Positions 43,957 through 52,321 of a DNA stretch of 64,000 nt are shown in pieces. The stretch spans positions 124,001 through 188,000 of the forward strand of contig NZ_ABCK01000004.1 of NCBI RefSeq assembly GCF_000170755.1, given 5' to 3'. The notes below the pieces were generated by a model. The model did not search any database and was not told where the DNA came from. It saw only the letters and a list, made by a program, of their open reading frames with translations. The stretch is from Lentisphaera araneosa HTCC2155 (GTDB lineage: Bacteria; Verrucomicrobiota; Lentisphaeria; Lentisphaerales; Lentisphaeraceae). The translations under genes and the position numbers were made by a program. Position 1 is the first letter of the stretch; every line of letters starts with the position of its first letter.

Positions 43957-45433
43957 ATGCGTAATTTTACAAGTACACAAGCAGAATTAGGAGAAAACCC
44001 ACTTCTCGGAGTCACGCCAATTGAACAAGTGAGACTCGACACATACTGCCGTGATGAAATAACCAAAACTCTTCGTGGTTTACAAGAAATTTATCGAAAC
44101 AAAGTTTTACTCAAAGAAATCCAAGATGTTTTGTCTGAATTAGTTCCTAAAGGAACATCCTGGAATGATGGACGTAAAGGAATGGATCTCTGGGTTATTT
44201 TTGTTTTAGGCACTTTGCGTTTGAGCTGTAATTGGGATTATGACAAGCTCAAAAGTTGCTATGATTATCATCACAAAATTCGGGAGATCTGTGGAGTTGA
44301 TCTTTTTTGTGATGTCGACATAGTTACAGGACGCCAAACAATACACGATAACGTTAGCCTTTTTACAAAAGAAATTGCCAATAAAATTAGTAAACTCGTA
44401 GTTGCTTTCAGCCATGAATTACTTTTCCCAGAAGAACGAGAATTACATAGTCGTTGCGATTCTTTTGTTTTTGAAACGAATGTTCATTTCCCCACTGATT
44501 TGAATCTATTAAAAGATTCTGTACGCAAAGTATTGAGCATCGGAGGCAAATTGGCTTCATCTTTGAAAATCACTGGCTGGCGTGAAGTAAAAGCCAGCAA
44601 AGAAATTCCATAGCCTTTATATAAACTGAGCAGATGCGTCACTCTACTCGAAGAAAGAAGAGCGAAAGGAAAAACGTCGCTTAGAAATAGAGGAGATAAT
44701 TAAGGATTACCTTAGTGTGGCTCGAGCTCATTTACTCAAAGCAAGAACTCTCCAGAATTCTTTAGATGAAGAGTGTCCCAAGCTTCAGTTAAACATGGAT
44801 TACACGGACTTATTCATTAAGCAAATAAGTCGTAGAGTTCTTAATGGAGAGACTATTTCACCCGATGAAAAGGTGTATTCGATTTTTGAACCTCACACAG
44901 AATGGATATGCAAAGGAAAAGCTGGGATTCGTCAGGAACTTGGCGTGAAGGTATGTGTAGTTGAAGATCAGTTTGGCTTTATTCTCGACCATAGGATCAT
45001 GAAGGGCGAGCAGGATAAAGACGTGGCGGTTGAAATGGTTCGTAAAAGTAAGGAGCTGTACCCTGGGCTGACATCGATGAGTTTTGATAAGGGTTTTTAT
45101 TCAAAGGTAGATAAGGATGGTCAAAATAATCACTCCCGCATTGAAGCATTAGAGGTAAGAGCTCACCTCCCTGTAAAAGGTCGCCGAAATAAAGCTGCTC
45201 AAGAGCGTGAAAGTAAGGAGGCCTTTGTCGTCGCTCGCAAACAACACCCCGCAGTTGAATCAGCTATTAACGCTCTTGAAAGTCATGGTTTTGACCGATG
45301 CCCTGATAAGGGTACTCCTAATTTCGAACGTTATGCCGCTATGGCGATAAGTGCCAGTAATATCCATCATCTTGGTGCTATCATCATGGCCAGAGAAATC
45401 AAAGTCCTACGTAGAAAAAGAAAAAGCGCTTAA
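43957..45433 (+). pseudogene. ISNCY-family transposase, interrupted
   Basis: Two consecutive frames. The first (43957-44613) holds the N-terminal part: YCRDEITKTLRGLQEIYRNK, MDLWVIFVLGTLRLSCNWDY and the first catalytic region CDSFVFETNVHFPTDLNLLK. It ends at TAG 44611. The second frame is open from 44630 to 45433 and continues with KEERKEKRRLEIEEIIKDYL, FEPHTEWICKGKAGIRQELG, LTSMSFDKGFYSK and AVESAINALESHGFDRCPDK, the rest of the DDE domain. The frames do not overlap, so more than one small change is needed. The N-terminal ATG 43957 is preferred over GTG 43945. The element is probably inactive by itself. Confidence 0.85.
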
Positions 45434-45630
45434 AGCTCTTCATAATAATAAAAACGCCATTCACGACGTACTTTCTCCTGCCTTGACTTAGTGAATAAAT
45501 AGAAAAAAAGCCTTTGTTCTGACGCCTAGGCCTTAAAAAAATGATAATACTATGACTGCACGACACGTATAACCATATTTTGAATTTTTATATTAACTTA
45601 AAATCATCAACAAACTCATAAACACTGGGT

Positions 45631-45649
45631 TTTCGGTCACGCACTAATT
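45631..45649. repeat. Right terminal inverted repeat of the ISNCY-like element
   Basis: TTTCGGTCACGCACTAATT, the inverted counterpart of 43761-43779. Between the transposase end (45433) and this repeat lie 200 bases with no gene. Confidence 0.88.
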
Positions 45650-45742
45650 AATGAGAAAGCCATTAGATTTAGTTTTAAAAAGTACATACAAAATCAATTT
45701 AGTTTTAAACTTTATAAGTTGGTAATAAATCTTAGCAATTAA
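45650..45742 (+). pseudogene. Probable tail of the unknown secreted gene
   Basis: Directly after the right repeat an open frame reads NEKAIRFSFKKYIQNQFSFK, then LYKLVINLSN and a stop. Its aromatic and basic composition suits the end of the gene cut at 43760. It may instead be chance in AT-rich DNA. Confidence 0.4.
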
Positions 45743-45868
45743 GTCATTTTTTTTTTCTTTATCATAATTATCATGCATTATATTTGAATTTCTAGGATTT
45801 CACGTATATTTTAATTAATAATCAGTTAATTTAGTGGAATTTTAAACATTTATTTAAGCGTATTTCAT

Positions 45869-46252
45869 ATGAAAAAAACATTGTTTTTATTAATGATTTT
45901 CTTTACCTTACCACTATTTTCTAAAGATTATTCTTTTTTAATGAAAAGAAATTCTGTTCAAATATTACCTAATGGTTCAAAAAGCATAACAATTTATAGT
46001 CTTAATAAAGATGGCAACCCTATAAAAACAGTAACTAATGTTACAATAAAAAAGTTCTTAGATGGTTCCAAGCTATTTACCAAGACAGTTAAAATATTTA
46101 ACTTAATTGTAGAAGAAAATGAAGAAGTTTCGGAATCATTATTTGATACTTACGTTCAGACCTCCTTAACTCGCCCTAATCCTAAAACACTTACGGGAGA
46201 TGATTTGAGGCGAGTGCCTACTCAAGTAAATGTGAGCCCTGACGGCCGTTGA
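45869..46252 (+). CDS. Small secreted protein of unknown function
   Basis: A 127-residue protein with a good signal peptide (KKTLFLLMIFFTLPLFS) and a mature part of short beta-like segments (RNSVQILPNGSKSITIYSLN, TKTVKIFNLIVEENEEVSES). No family is recognised. There is no clear ribosome site before the ATG. It is in the same low-GC zone as the split gene upstream and ends 5 bases before the stop of the convergent Nramp-like gene. Confidence 0.6.
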   Translation: MKKTLFLLMIFFTLPLFSKDYSFLMKRNSVQILPNGSKSITIYSLNKDGNPIKTVTNVTIKKFLDGSKLFTKTVKIFNLIVEENEEVSESLFDTYVQTSLTRPNPKTLTGDDLRRVPTQVNVSPDGR

Positions 46253-46257
46253 TCACT

Positions 46258-47529
46258 TTATTTAATAAAGCTGATCCACACATACCAGGCACTAAAAATA
46301 AATAGGCAACTAATACTTAAAAGGCTCCAAGTCTTCATGAGAGGAGTGGGTTTATGTTCTTGGTCAATTGTCTTACCATTCATCACTAAGTAATTTATCA
46401 GGGCTAAAACAGGTGCCGATACAAAAGCCACAACTGTAGCAATAGTAATGAGCTGTCCCATACTCTTCATAAAGAAGAGGAAAATCATGATGGTACCAAT
46501 GATAGTAAGCATCAAAAATCCTCGGTAGATATTTTTTGAATCTGATTTCCGTTCATTCCCTTCTTTTTCATCTTTAAGGATTAAAACTGATTCGTCAAGC
46601 GTTCTGGGGTAGGCATCTAAACAAGTGAGCGTGGTACTAATCATTGTCGCTAGAGCCGCAACACCAATGACGGGGTAAGCCCATTTACCAAGTGAATCTG
46701 TATAAAGTTCAATCAGTTGACCAGCAAAGACTGTTCCCTTAGGCGAAGGAGCTTCACCGCTACCATACATAACTAAGGCACCCAGTGCTAAAAAGCACAT
46801 GGCTAAACAAGCGGTACCAATATAACCAATTTTAAAATCAAACATCGCTTGCTTGACATTGGCTTGCTTACCAGAGCTGCGATTGGCTTCTTCAGACCAC
46901 ACAGAGTGCCATACGGTGATATCCATTGGGGCGGGCATCCACCCGAGAAAGGCGGCTAAAAAGAGGGCGTCTTTAACATTGCCAAAACTAAAAATGGGGG
47001 CTTCGGCTTCATGGAAACCACCTGGAGCTTTAAATAAAACTGAAAGTAGAGCAAAAATTGTGGTCACAGTCAAAGTCAAAATCACCACTTTCATCACTTT
47101 ATCCAAAAGACTGTATTTACCAAAGAACAAGACTCCTGCGGCAAGTAAAAGTACAATGATAGCCGCATAATTAGCGGGAAGACTTGAACCAAATATTTTC
47201 AAGGCAATAGAGGCTGTAACAATCGTTACGGCTGATTGAATCAGACACATGGTGACGAGGGTCATACCCATATAAGTAAAGAGGGCCCATTTCCCTAATG
47301 CGTGATAACCATGAAGGATATTCTTTCCAGTGATGGCAGTGTACTGAGGACCAAACTTATAAAAGGGATATTTAATCACGTGAATAAGAGGGATGAATAA
47401 TAATAGAAGGAAGCCATAAACAGCTCCAGCTTTAGTTGAGGATACGAGGTGAGACACACCAACGGCTGCGCCAGCGTACATGAGACCAGGGCCGAGATTT
47501 TTGATAATTTGATTGAATTTAGTGAGCAT
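46258..47529 (-). CDS. Nramp-related membrane transporter
   Basis: A 423-residue protein with about eleven membrane segments. The N-terminal GPGLMYAGAAVGVSHLVSST matches the first helix of Nramp-related transporters, but the canonical DPGN metal motif is replaced by AAVGVSH. The helix-6 region reads GWMPAPMDITVWHSVW in place of the MPH-type motif. Later helices (FKIGYIGTACLAMCFLALGA, YPVIGVAALATMISTTLTCL, DAYPRTLDES) fit the family. It is a symporter-like carrier in the cytoplasmic membrane; the cargo is uncertain and may not be a transition metal. It is convergent with the small secreted gene. Confidence 0.8.
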   Translation of the reverse strand: MLTKFNQIIKNLGPGLMYAGAAVGVSHLVSSTKAGAVYGFLLLLFIPLIHVIKYPFYKFGPQYTAITGKNILHGYHALGKWALFTYMGMTLVTMCLIQSAVTIVTASIALKIFGSSLPANYAAIIVLLLAAGVLFFGKYSLLDKVMKVVILTLTVTTIFALLSVLFKAPGGFHEAEAPIFSFGNVKDALFLAAFLGWMPAPMDITVWHSVWSEEANRSSGKQANVKQAMFDFKIGYIGTACLAMCFLALGALVMYGSGEAPSPKGTVFAGQLIELYTDSLGKWAYPVIGVAALATMISTTLTCLDAYPRTLDESVLILKDEKEGNERKSDSKNIYRGFLMLTIIGTIMIFLFFMKSMGQLITIATVVAFVSAPVLALINYLVMNGKTIDQEHKPTPLMKTWSLLSISCLFIFSAWYVWISFIK

Positions 47530-47696
47530 TAGTATTTATCTTTATGATTTAAAAATTTGTTTACCCTACAGGATTGTTGTGAAAGAGGTAAATCTTACTC
47601 GTTACACAAAGAAATCATTAATTATTAGTAATGTGGCTAAGTAAGATCTAGATATATTGTTGAATTGTCATCTATATAAAATTTGACACATGTCTT

Positions 47697-48719
47697 TTAC
47701 AAAGCTTTCATGGCTTCCACTTGTTTGCGGATGTATTGAGCGGCATTACGACAAGTCGACATGCTTCCAGGGCCCGTTCCAATTCGTGGGGCAACTTCCA
47801 TGAGGTCGGAAGCAATCAAACTAATGCCTCGCTTGGGAAGTTCTTCAATGAGCGTGTTGATATGGTGGGGATAAAGCCCGTTGGGTATCGTGTGACCACA
47901 AGCAGGAGCCAAAGAGCTGTCACTCGCAGAAATATCATTTGAGAAATAAACTTTTGTAATCCCTAGTGAAAGTAAATATTCACAGCAATCTTGTGCATAC
48001 GCCTTAGGTGAAGTTTGTAAGGTCTCTCGACCACTCAAGACTTTTTGGCCATAAGTAAGTTCCTTATCATCACGAATACCTAATTGGATGACATGTTCAG
48101 GAGCAATAAAGTCTCTCATTAAATTATATAACCATGAGCTATTGGTTATTTCTATGCCACAAAAGTGGGGGTCTAAATCACTATGAGCATCGAAGTGAAT
48201 GAGGCCAATTTTCTCATCATTTTTTATTTGGACCAAAGTTTTTGCCAAAGCCCAAGAAGCACTCTGATCTCCACCAATCATCACAAACTTCATTTCTGGT
48301 TTGATAATCAAAACTTGCTTGATGAGTTCCGAGCACATCTCAATGGGAGATACGGGCATTTGAGCACGTAGTTCTTCATCAAGTTCCGAATAAAGAGCGC
48401 TTTGTGAAAGTTTTATCTGTTCATCTTTAAGTAATTTATCAGAAAGAAACTGTGGAATAATATTGAGGTTACCTAGATCAAAAGCAGGTGCCGAGAAAAG
48501 AGATTTTCTAATCGCATCGGGTCCCTCTGAAGCACCTCGTGCCGTTGAAGATCCCGCATCAGAAGGATAACCAAACATGCAGATATCGTGCGCAGATAAT
48601 TGCTCAAGGTGTTCATCCCAAGTCACCTTTAATTTAGGCATCCATGACTTTAGCATGAGGGGATCTTGATCCCCAGGGGCACGAACTAAATGCTTAAAGA
48701 TTTGTAAGGCTTTTTCCAT
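47697..48719 (-). CDS. Ureohydrolase (arginase/agmatinase) family protein with altered metal ligands
   Basis: About 340 residues from ATG 48719. The fold signatures are present: CMFGYPSDAGSSTARGASEGPDAIR, MIGGDQSASWAL, GLIHFDAHSDLDPHF and SNDISASDSSLAPACG, ending in LIASDLMEVAPRIG. Catalytic arginases and agmatinases have GGDHS, and SxDxD followed by DP. Here the histidine is glutamine and the second aspartate of DxD is serine, so two of six metal ligands are lost, while DAHSD is kept. It could be a divergent hydrolase or a non-catalytic member. A link to agmatine from SpeA, 8 kb away, is attractive but unproven. Confidence 0.8.
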   Translation of the reverse strand: MEKALQIFKHLVRAPGDQDPLMLKSWMPKLKVTWDEHLEQLSAHDICMFGYPSDAGSSTARGASEGPDAIRKSLFSAPAFDLGNLNIIPQFLSDKLLKDEQIKLSQSALYSELDEELRAQMPVSPIEMCSELIKQVLIIKPEMKFVMIGGDQSASWALAKTLVQIKNDEKIGLIHFDAHSDLDPHFCGIEITNSSWLYNLMRDFIAPEHVIQLGIRDDKELTYGQKVLSGRETLQTSPKAYAQDCCEYLLSLGITKVYFSNDISASDSSLAPACGHTIPNGLYPHHINTLIEELPKRGISLIASDLMEVAPRIGTGPGSMSTCRNAAQYIRKQVEAMKAL

Positions 48720-48922
48720 GATGACACAACTCAAAATTTAAAAATTCAATATAGGTTAAGTTTATGCTGCTTCTAGGTCTTAAAGTTCTTGAGCTCGAAA
48801 GAAATGCAAGATCAGTATCATGAACTTAGGAAAAGTATCAAAAAAAGTAATCATATCTTTTTTAGTTTGTCAGTATTGGTTTATCTTTGTGATTATTTTT
48901 TAAGATTAAACGAGGACATAAA

Positions 48923-49999
48923 ATGTCAGAAGCAATAAAAACCGCTCTTTACGACAATCACAAAAAACATGGTGGTCGCATTGTTGACTTTGCGGGCTGG
49001 GCACTTCCTGTGCAATACGATTCAATTATTAAAGAACACCAAGCCGTTAGAGAGAATTCTGGCGTTTTTGATTGCTCTCACATGGGGCAGTTTTTTGTCT
49101 CTGGTCCTGATGCGAGTCGATTTGTCAATTATATGATTTCTAATAACCTCGATAAAATTGAAGGAGGGCGTGGACTTTATACGGGTCTGCTCTACGAAAA
49201 TGGCACCTTTGTAGATGATATCATCGTCTATAAAAAAGCTGAAGACAATATCTTTATGGTGGTGAATGCTGCAAATGTCGACAAAGACTTTGCGTGGCTC
49301 AGTGAAAAACTCAAAGAAAGCAATTTTGATGCACAAATCGTCAATCGCTCTGATGAGTACTCGCTACTCGCTGTCCAAGGACCACAAGCCCCCGAAAAAC
49401 TCAATCAATTATTCCCAGGTCTATACGACCAACTCAAGACTTTTGGTCATTGTGACATAGGATTTGCGGGCGAAAGCGGCTTGATGTGCCGTACGGGTTA
49501 CACTGGTGAAGTTGGCGTTGAGCTGATTGTGAAAAATGCTGTTGCAGGTGAATTATTTGATTCTTTAATTGAGATCGGTGTCAAAGCCTGTGGCTTAGGT
49601 TCACGTGATTCACTCCGTTTGGAAAAGGGCTTTTCACTTTATGGTCATGAAATTAATGATCAAACCAACGCTCTCGAAGCCGGCTTAGGCTGGGTCTGCG
49701 ACCTCAATAAAGTAAACTTCATTGGCAAGGAAGCTTTAGAGAAAATTAAAGCCGAGGGAACAAGTCGCAAGTTGATTGGTTTCAAAGCTAATGTGCGCCC
49801 TATTCCGAGAGATGGTGATACACTGCTTGATTCAGAAGGTAATGAGATCGGTTTTGTCACATCAGGCACCATGAGTAAAGCATTGGATTGCGGTATCGGT
49901 TTGGCCTATATTTCGAAAGCTTACTCAGGCGATACTGTGCAAGTTCAAACTCGTCGTAAATTAATGGAAGTAGAAATCTGCGGACGTACTTTCGTTTAA
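48923..49999 (+). CDS. gcvT: Aminomethyltransferase (glycine cleavage T protein)
   Basis: A 358-residue GcvT of normal length. MSEAIKTALYDNHKKHGGRI, VDFAGWALPVQYDSIIKEH, FDCSHMGQFFVSGPDA, GLLYENGTFVDDIIVYK, CRTGYTGEVGVELIVKN, ARDSLRLEKG-type SRDSLRLEKGFSLYGHEI and IGFVTSGTMSKALDCGIGLA are all present. It transfers the aminomethyl carbon of glycine to tetrahydrofolate. gcvH and gcvP are not in the window; cysH follows after 31 bases on the same strand. Confidence 0.95.
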   Translation: MSEAIKTALYDNHKKHGGRIVDFAGWALPVQYDSIIKEHQAVRENSGVFDCSHMGQFFVSGPDASRFVNYMISNNLDKIEGGRGLYTGLLYENGTFVDDIIVYKKAEDNIFMVVNAANVDKDFAWLSEKLKESNFDAQIVNRSDEYSLLAVQGPQAPEKLNQLFPGLYDQLKTFGHCDIGFAGESGLMCRTGYTGEVGVELIVKNAVAGELFDSLIEIGVKACGLGSRDSLRLEKGFSLYGHEINDQTNALEAGLGWVCDLNKVNFIGKEALEKIKAEGTSRKLIGFKANVRPIPRDGDTLLDSEGNEIGFVTSGTMSKALDCGIGLAYISKAYSGDTVQVQTRRKLMEVEICGRTFV

Positions 50000-50030
50000 A
50001 AAGTTTTAAGAAAAAAGTATTAAGGAAATT

Positions 50031-50666
50031 ATGAGTATTGATATAAAAAAACTTAATGAAGAAATGCGTCATGCACACCCTTCAGAAATCATAAAAAAAG
50101 CTATTGAAATCGGCGGTGATCGTCCCATGGTTTCAACGAACTTTCGCCCCTTAGAAGCGGTTGTTTTAGATATGGCTACAAAAGTCAAAAATGATGTGAC
50201 AGTCGTTTGGGTTGATAGTGGTTACATGATGCCACACACCTATGCTTTTGCAGAAAAAACAATTGAGCAATTAAAACTCAATATCGATGTTTATGTTCCA
50301 AAAATGACGGCAGCACGCTTTGGTGGTGATGCGGCGATTCCTCAGCCCGAGCAAGAAGAAGAACTTGCGACTTTCGCAGAAATCTTTAAACTCGAGCCTT
50401 TCCGTCGTGCCTTAGCCGAAGTTAATCCAAGTGTGTGGTTCACAAGTTTGCGTCAAGAGCAAAACCAGAATCGTTCAACCATGGATATATTTGATATGGA
50501 TGCAAATGGTATGCTTAAATGCAATCCCGTTTTTTATTGGACTGAAGCAGATATGGAAGCTTATGTTCAAGAGAATCAACTTCCCGATGAAAAGCGTTAC
50601 TTTGATCCCACTAAGCCCTCACTCAGTCATGAATGTGGATTACATAAGAGTGGCTTTTTGAAGTAA
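50031..50666 (+). CDS. cysH: Phosphoadenylylsulfate reductase
   Basis: A 211-residue PAPS reductase-family enzyme. STNFRPLEAVVLDMATK is the P-loop-like sulfonucleotide site, VVWVDSGYMMPHTYAFA the next segment, WFTSLRQEQNQNRSTMDIF the R/xxQ region, and the C-terminal SLSHECGLHKSG carries the catalytic cysteine (ECGxH). The two CC pairs that bind an iron-sulfur cluster in APS reductases are absent, so PAPS is the likely substrate with thioredoxin as donor. It makes sulfite for cysteine synthesis. It shares a transcript direction with gcvT, with two hairpins after it. Confidence 0.9.
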   Translation: MSIDIKKLNEEMRHAHPSEIIKKAIEIGGDRPMVSTNFRPLEAVVLDMATKVKNDVTVVWVDSGYMMPHTYAFAEKTIEQLKLNIDVYVPKMTAARFGGDAAIPQPEQEEELATFAEIFKLEPFRRALAEVNPSVWFTSLRQEQNQNRSTMDIFDMDANGMLKCNPVFYWTEADMEAYVQENQLPDEKRYFDPTKPSLSHECGLHKSGFLK

Positions 50667-50678
50667 TCGAGACAATAA

Positions 50679-50705
50679 AAAAGCTCCGCGAATGACGGAG
50701 CTTTT
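50679..50705 (+). terminator. Terminator after cysH
   Basis: AAAAGCTCCG and CGGAGCTTTT around CGAATGA; the flanking A and T runs allow use from either direction. It lies 12 bases after the cysH stop. Confidence 0.9.
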
Positions 50706-50710
50706 AGATC

Positions 50711-50741
50711 AGCTCTCCTTATAAATAGGGGAGCTTTTTTT
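50711..50741. terminator. Second hairpin between convergent genes
   Basis: AGCTCTCC pairs with GGGGAGCT around TTATAAATA and is followed by seven T on the + strand. Placed between cysH and the convergent lipoprotein gene. Confidence 0.85.
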
Positions 50742-50751
50742 ATGTCGTGAT

Positions 50752-51300
50752 TTAATCTTCAGGATTGATAATCAATTCTAAACTCTGGATTCGACTTAAA
50801 GTCTGACTGATTTTAATTTCAATTTCCTGACGCTGAGCCGCAACGCCTTCAAAACTCTGGCGAACTTCTAAGCCCTTGCCCGTACGTTCGAGCAATTCTT
50901 CTTCGAGTTCTGCAATATAAACTTTCGTGTCGTCCACAACACCTTGAATGTATTCGCCAATTTGTTTATTGACTTTAATTGTACCTGCGTCAACACCACG
51001 TTTTTCTTGGTCGGCAATATTAATATCAAGTTTTTCTTTCTGATTAGAGAAACGAATATAACGTTTTTTCTCACGAACCAAACGACGAATGAGGAAGCCT
51101 TCGCGCTGCATGATATCGCTTAAGTCATCTTTTACATCGTAGTATTGATCTTCAATGGAGTCTGATTGCTTTTCTAATGAGCTCAAAAAAGCTTGTTGTT
51201 CTTTCAATTGAACCTTTGCGTCTTTTTGCTCAGGGCTTAAAGACTGACAAGAAAAGAGGAATGCACATACTAAAATTGGCAGTACTGATTTGAGAAACAT
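50752..51300 (-). CDS. Coiled-coil lipoprotein of unknown function
   Basis: A 182-residue lipoprotein. Signal peptide with lipobox LFSC (cysteine at about residue 18). The mature part is almost wholly helical and rich in E, K, Q and D with heptad-like spacing (LKEQQAFLSSLEKQSDSIED, KKRYIRFSNQKEKLDINIAD, RQEIEIKISQTLSRIQSLEL). It resembles outer-membrane-anchored coiled-coil lipoproteins but no family is recognised. It stands alone, convergent with cysH. Confidence 0.75.
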   Translation of the reverse strand: MFLKSVLPILVCAFLFSCQSLSPEQKDAKVQLKEQQAFLSSLEKQSDSIEDQYYDVKDDLSDIMQREGFLIRRLVREKKRYIRFSNQKEKLDINIADQEKRGVDAGTIKVNKQIGEYIQGVVDDTKVYIAELEEELLERTGKGLEVRQSFEGVAAQRQEIEIKISQTLSRIQSLELIINPED

Positions 51301-51361
51301 TCTAGTTTTAACCTTAGATAAAAATTTAATTTCGCCTACAATAGTGGACGCCTAGCTTACG

Positions 51362-52207
51362 TCAACTGCAGATATCATAGACCTTACATACTTGAGCCAT
51401 CTCTTTTACATCGTGAACGCGCATGATGTGGGCTCCTTGCTGAATACCCACACAAAGACTCGCCGCTGTACCCCAAACCCTTTCTTTAGCATCACTTTCA
51501 TCCAATATGTGACCAATAAAGGATTTTCTTGATGTCCCAAGGAGGATAGGGTAGTCCATAGAAGAGAATTGATAGAGGTTTTTCATGAGGCTAATGTTCT
51601 GCTCAGCCGTTTTGCTAAATCCGATACCGGGATCAATCACTAATTGATTTTGCTTAAGCCCCATTGATAACAATGAATCGACGCTTGCCTGTAACTCAGC
51701 CTTAACTTCTTCAACTAAATCGCTGTAATCGCATTTTTTTTGCATGTTATCGGGAGTTCCACGCATGTGCATGATGGCACAGCCAGCTTCAAGTTCTTGA
51801 GCCATTTGCGCCATGTTGGGGTCCAATTGAAAACCACTCACATCATTAATGATATTTGCACCAGCTAAAAGAGCTTCACGTGCAACACTTGCCTTCGTAG
51901 TATCAATACTTATTGCCACATCACTTCTTTTGCGCAGTTCCTTAATAAGGGGAATCGTTCGATTGAGTTCATCTTCTAAGCTCACTTTTATAGCGCCTGG
52001 ACGGGTTGATTCGCCTCCAATATCGATAATGTCAGCGCCATCATCGATCATCTCTAATGAGTGTTCAAGGGCTTTATCTAAGGAATAATATTGTCCACCA
52101 TCAGAGAAAGAATCAGGTGTGGCGTTGAGGATTCCCATGATTAAAGTACGCTCGCCAAGTAGGAGCGTTTTGTCGCGGCATTGCCAAGTATAAGTTTTTC
52201 TATTCAT
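51362..52207 (-). CDS. folP: Dihydropteroate synthase
   Basis: A 281-residue FolP. The pterin-binding barrel motifs are present: LIMGILNATPDSFSDGGQYY, ADIIDIGGESTRPGA, ISIDTTKASVAREALLAGAN, IINDVSGFQLDPNMAQM, CAIMHMRGTPDNMQ, LVIDPGIGFSKTAEQNI and ILLGTSRKSFIGHIL. It joins p-aminobenzoate to the pterin pyrophosphate in folate synthesis. It stands alone, divergent from pgi. Confidence 0.95.
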   Translation of the reverse strand: MNRKTYTWQCRDKTLLLGERTLIMGILNATPDSFSDGGQYYSLDKALEHSLEMIDDGADIIDIGGESTRPGAIKVSLEDELNRTIPLIKELRKRSDVAISIDTTKASVAREALLAGANIINDVSGFQLDPNMAQMAQELEAGCAIMHMRGTPDNMQKKCDYSDLVEEVKAELQASVDSLLSMGLKQNQLVIDPGIGFSKTAEQNISLMKNLYQFSSMDYPILLGTSRKSFIGHILDESDAKERVWGTAASLCVGIQQGAHIMRVHDVKEMAQVCKVYDICS

Positions 52208-52321
52208 AAAATTTCATATTTGCTCAATCTAATGAGCATAAGCTGTGTCACTAGGGTTGTAAAAAAAAACTGATTTATTAATTTCAATCTAGTTTATAAA
52301 TACAAAAAACAAGGATAAACA

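Larger units (their letters stand above)
43761..45649 (+). mobile_element. ISNCY-like insertion element
   Basis: A 1889-bp element with 19-base terminal inverted repeats, AATTAGTGCCTGACCGAAA at 43761-43779 and the complement of AATTAGTGCGTGACCGAAA at 45631-45649, one mismatch. It contains a transposase in two pieces. Flanks show no clear target duplication. It interrupts an open frame that continues at 45650. Confidence 0.88.

Noticed and set aside
43957-45433. Programmed frameshift in the ISNCY-like transposase
   Set aside because: The two frames do not overlap (stop at 44613, reopening at 44630), so a single slip cannot join them.
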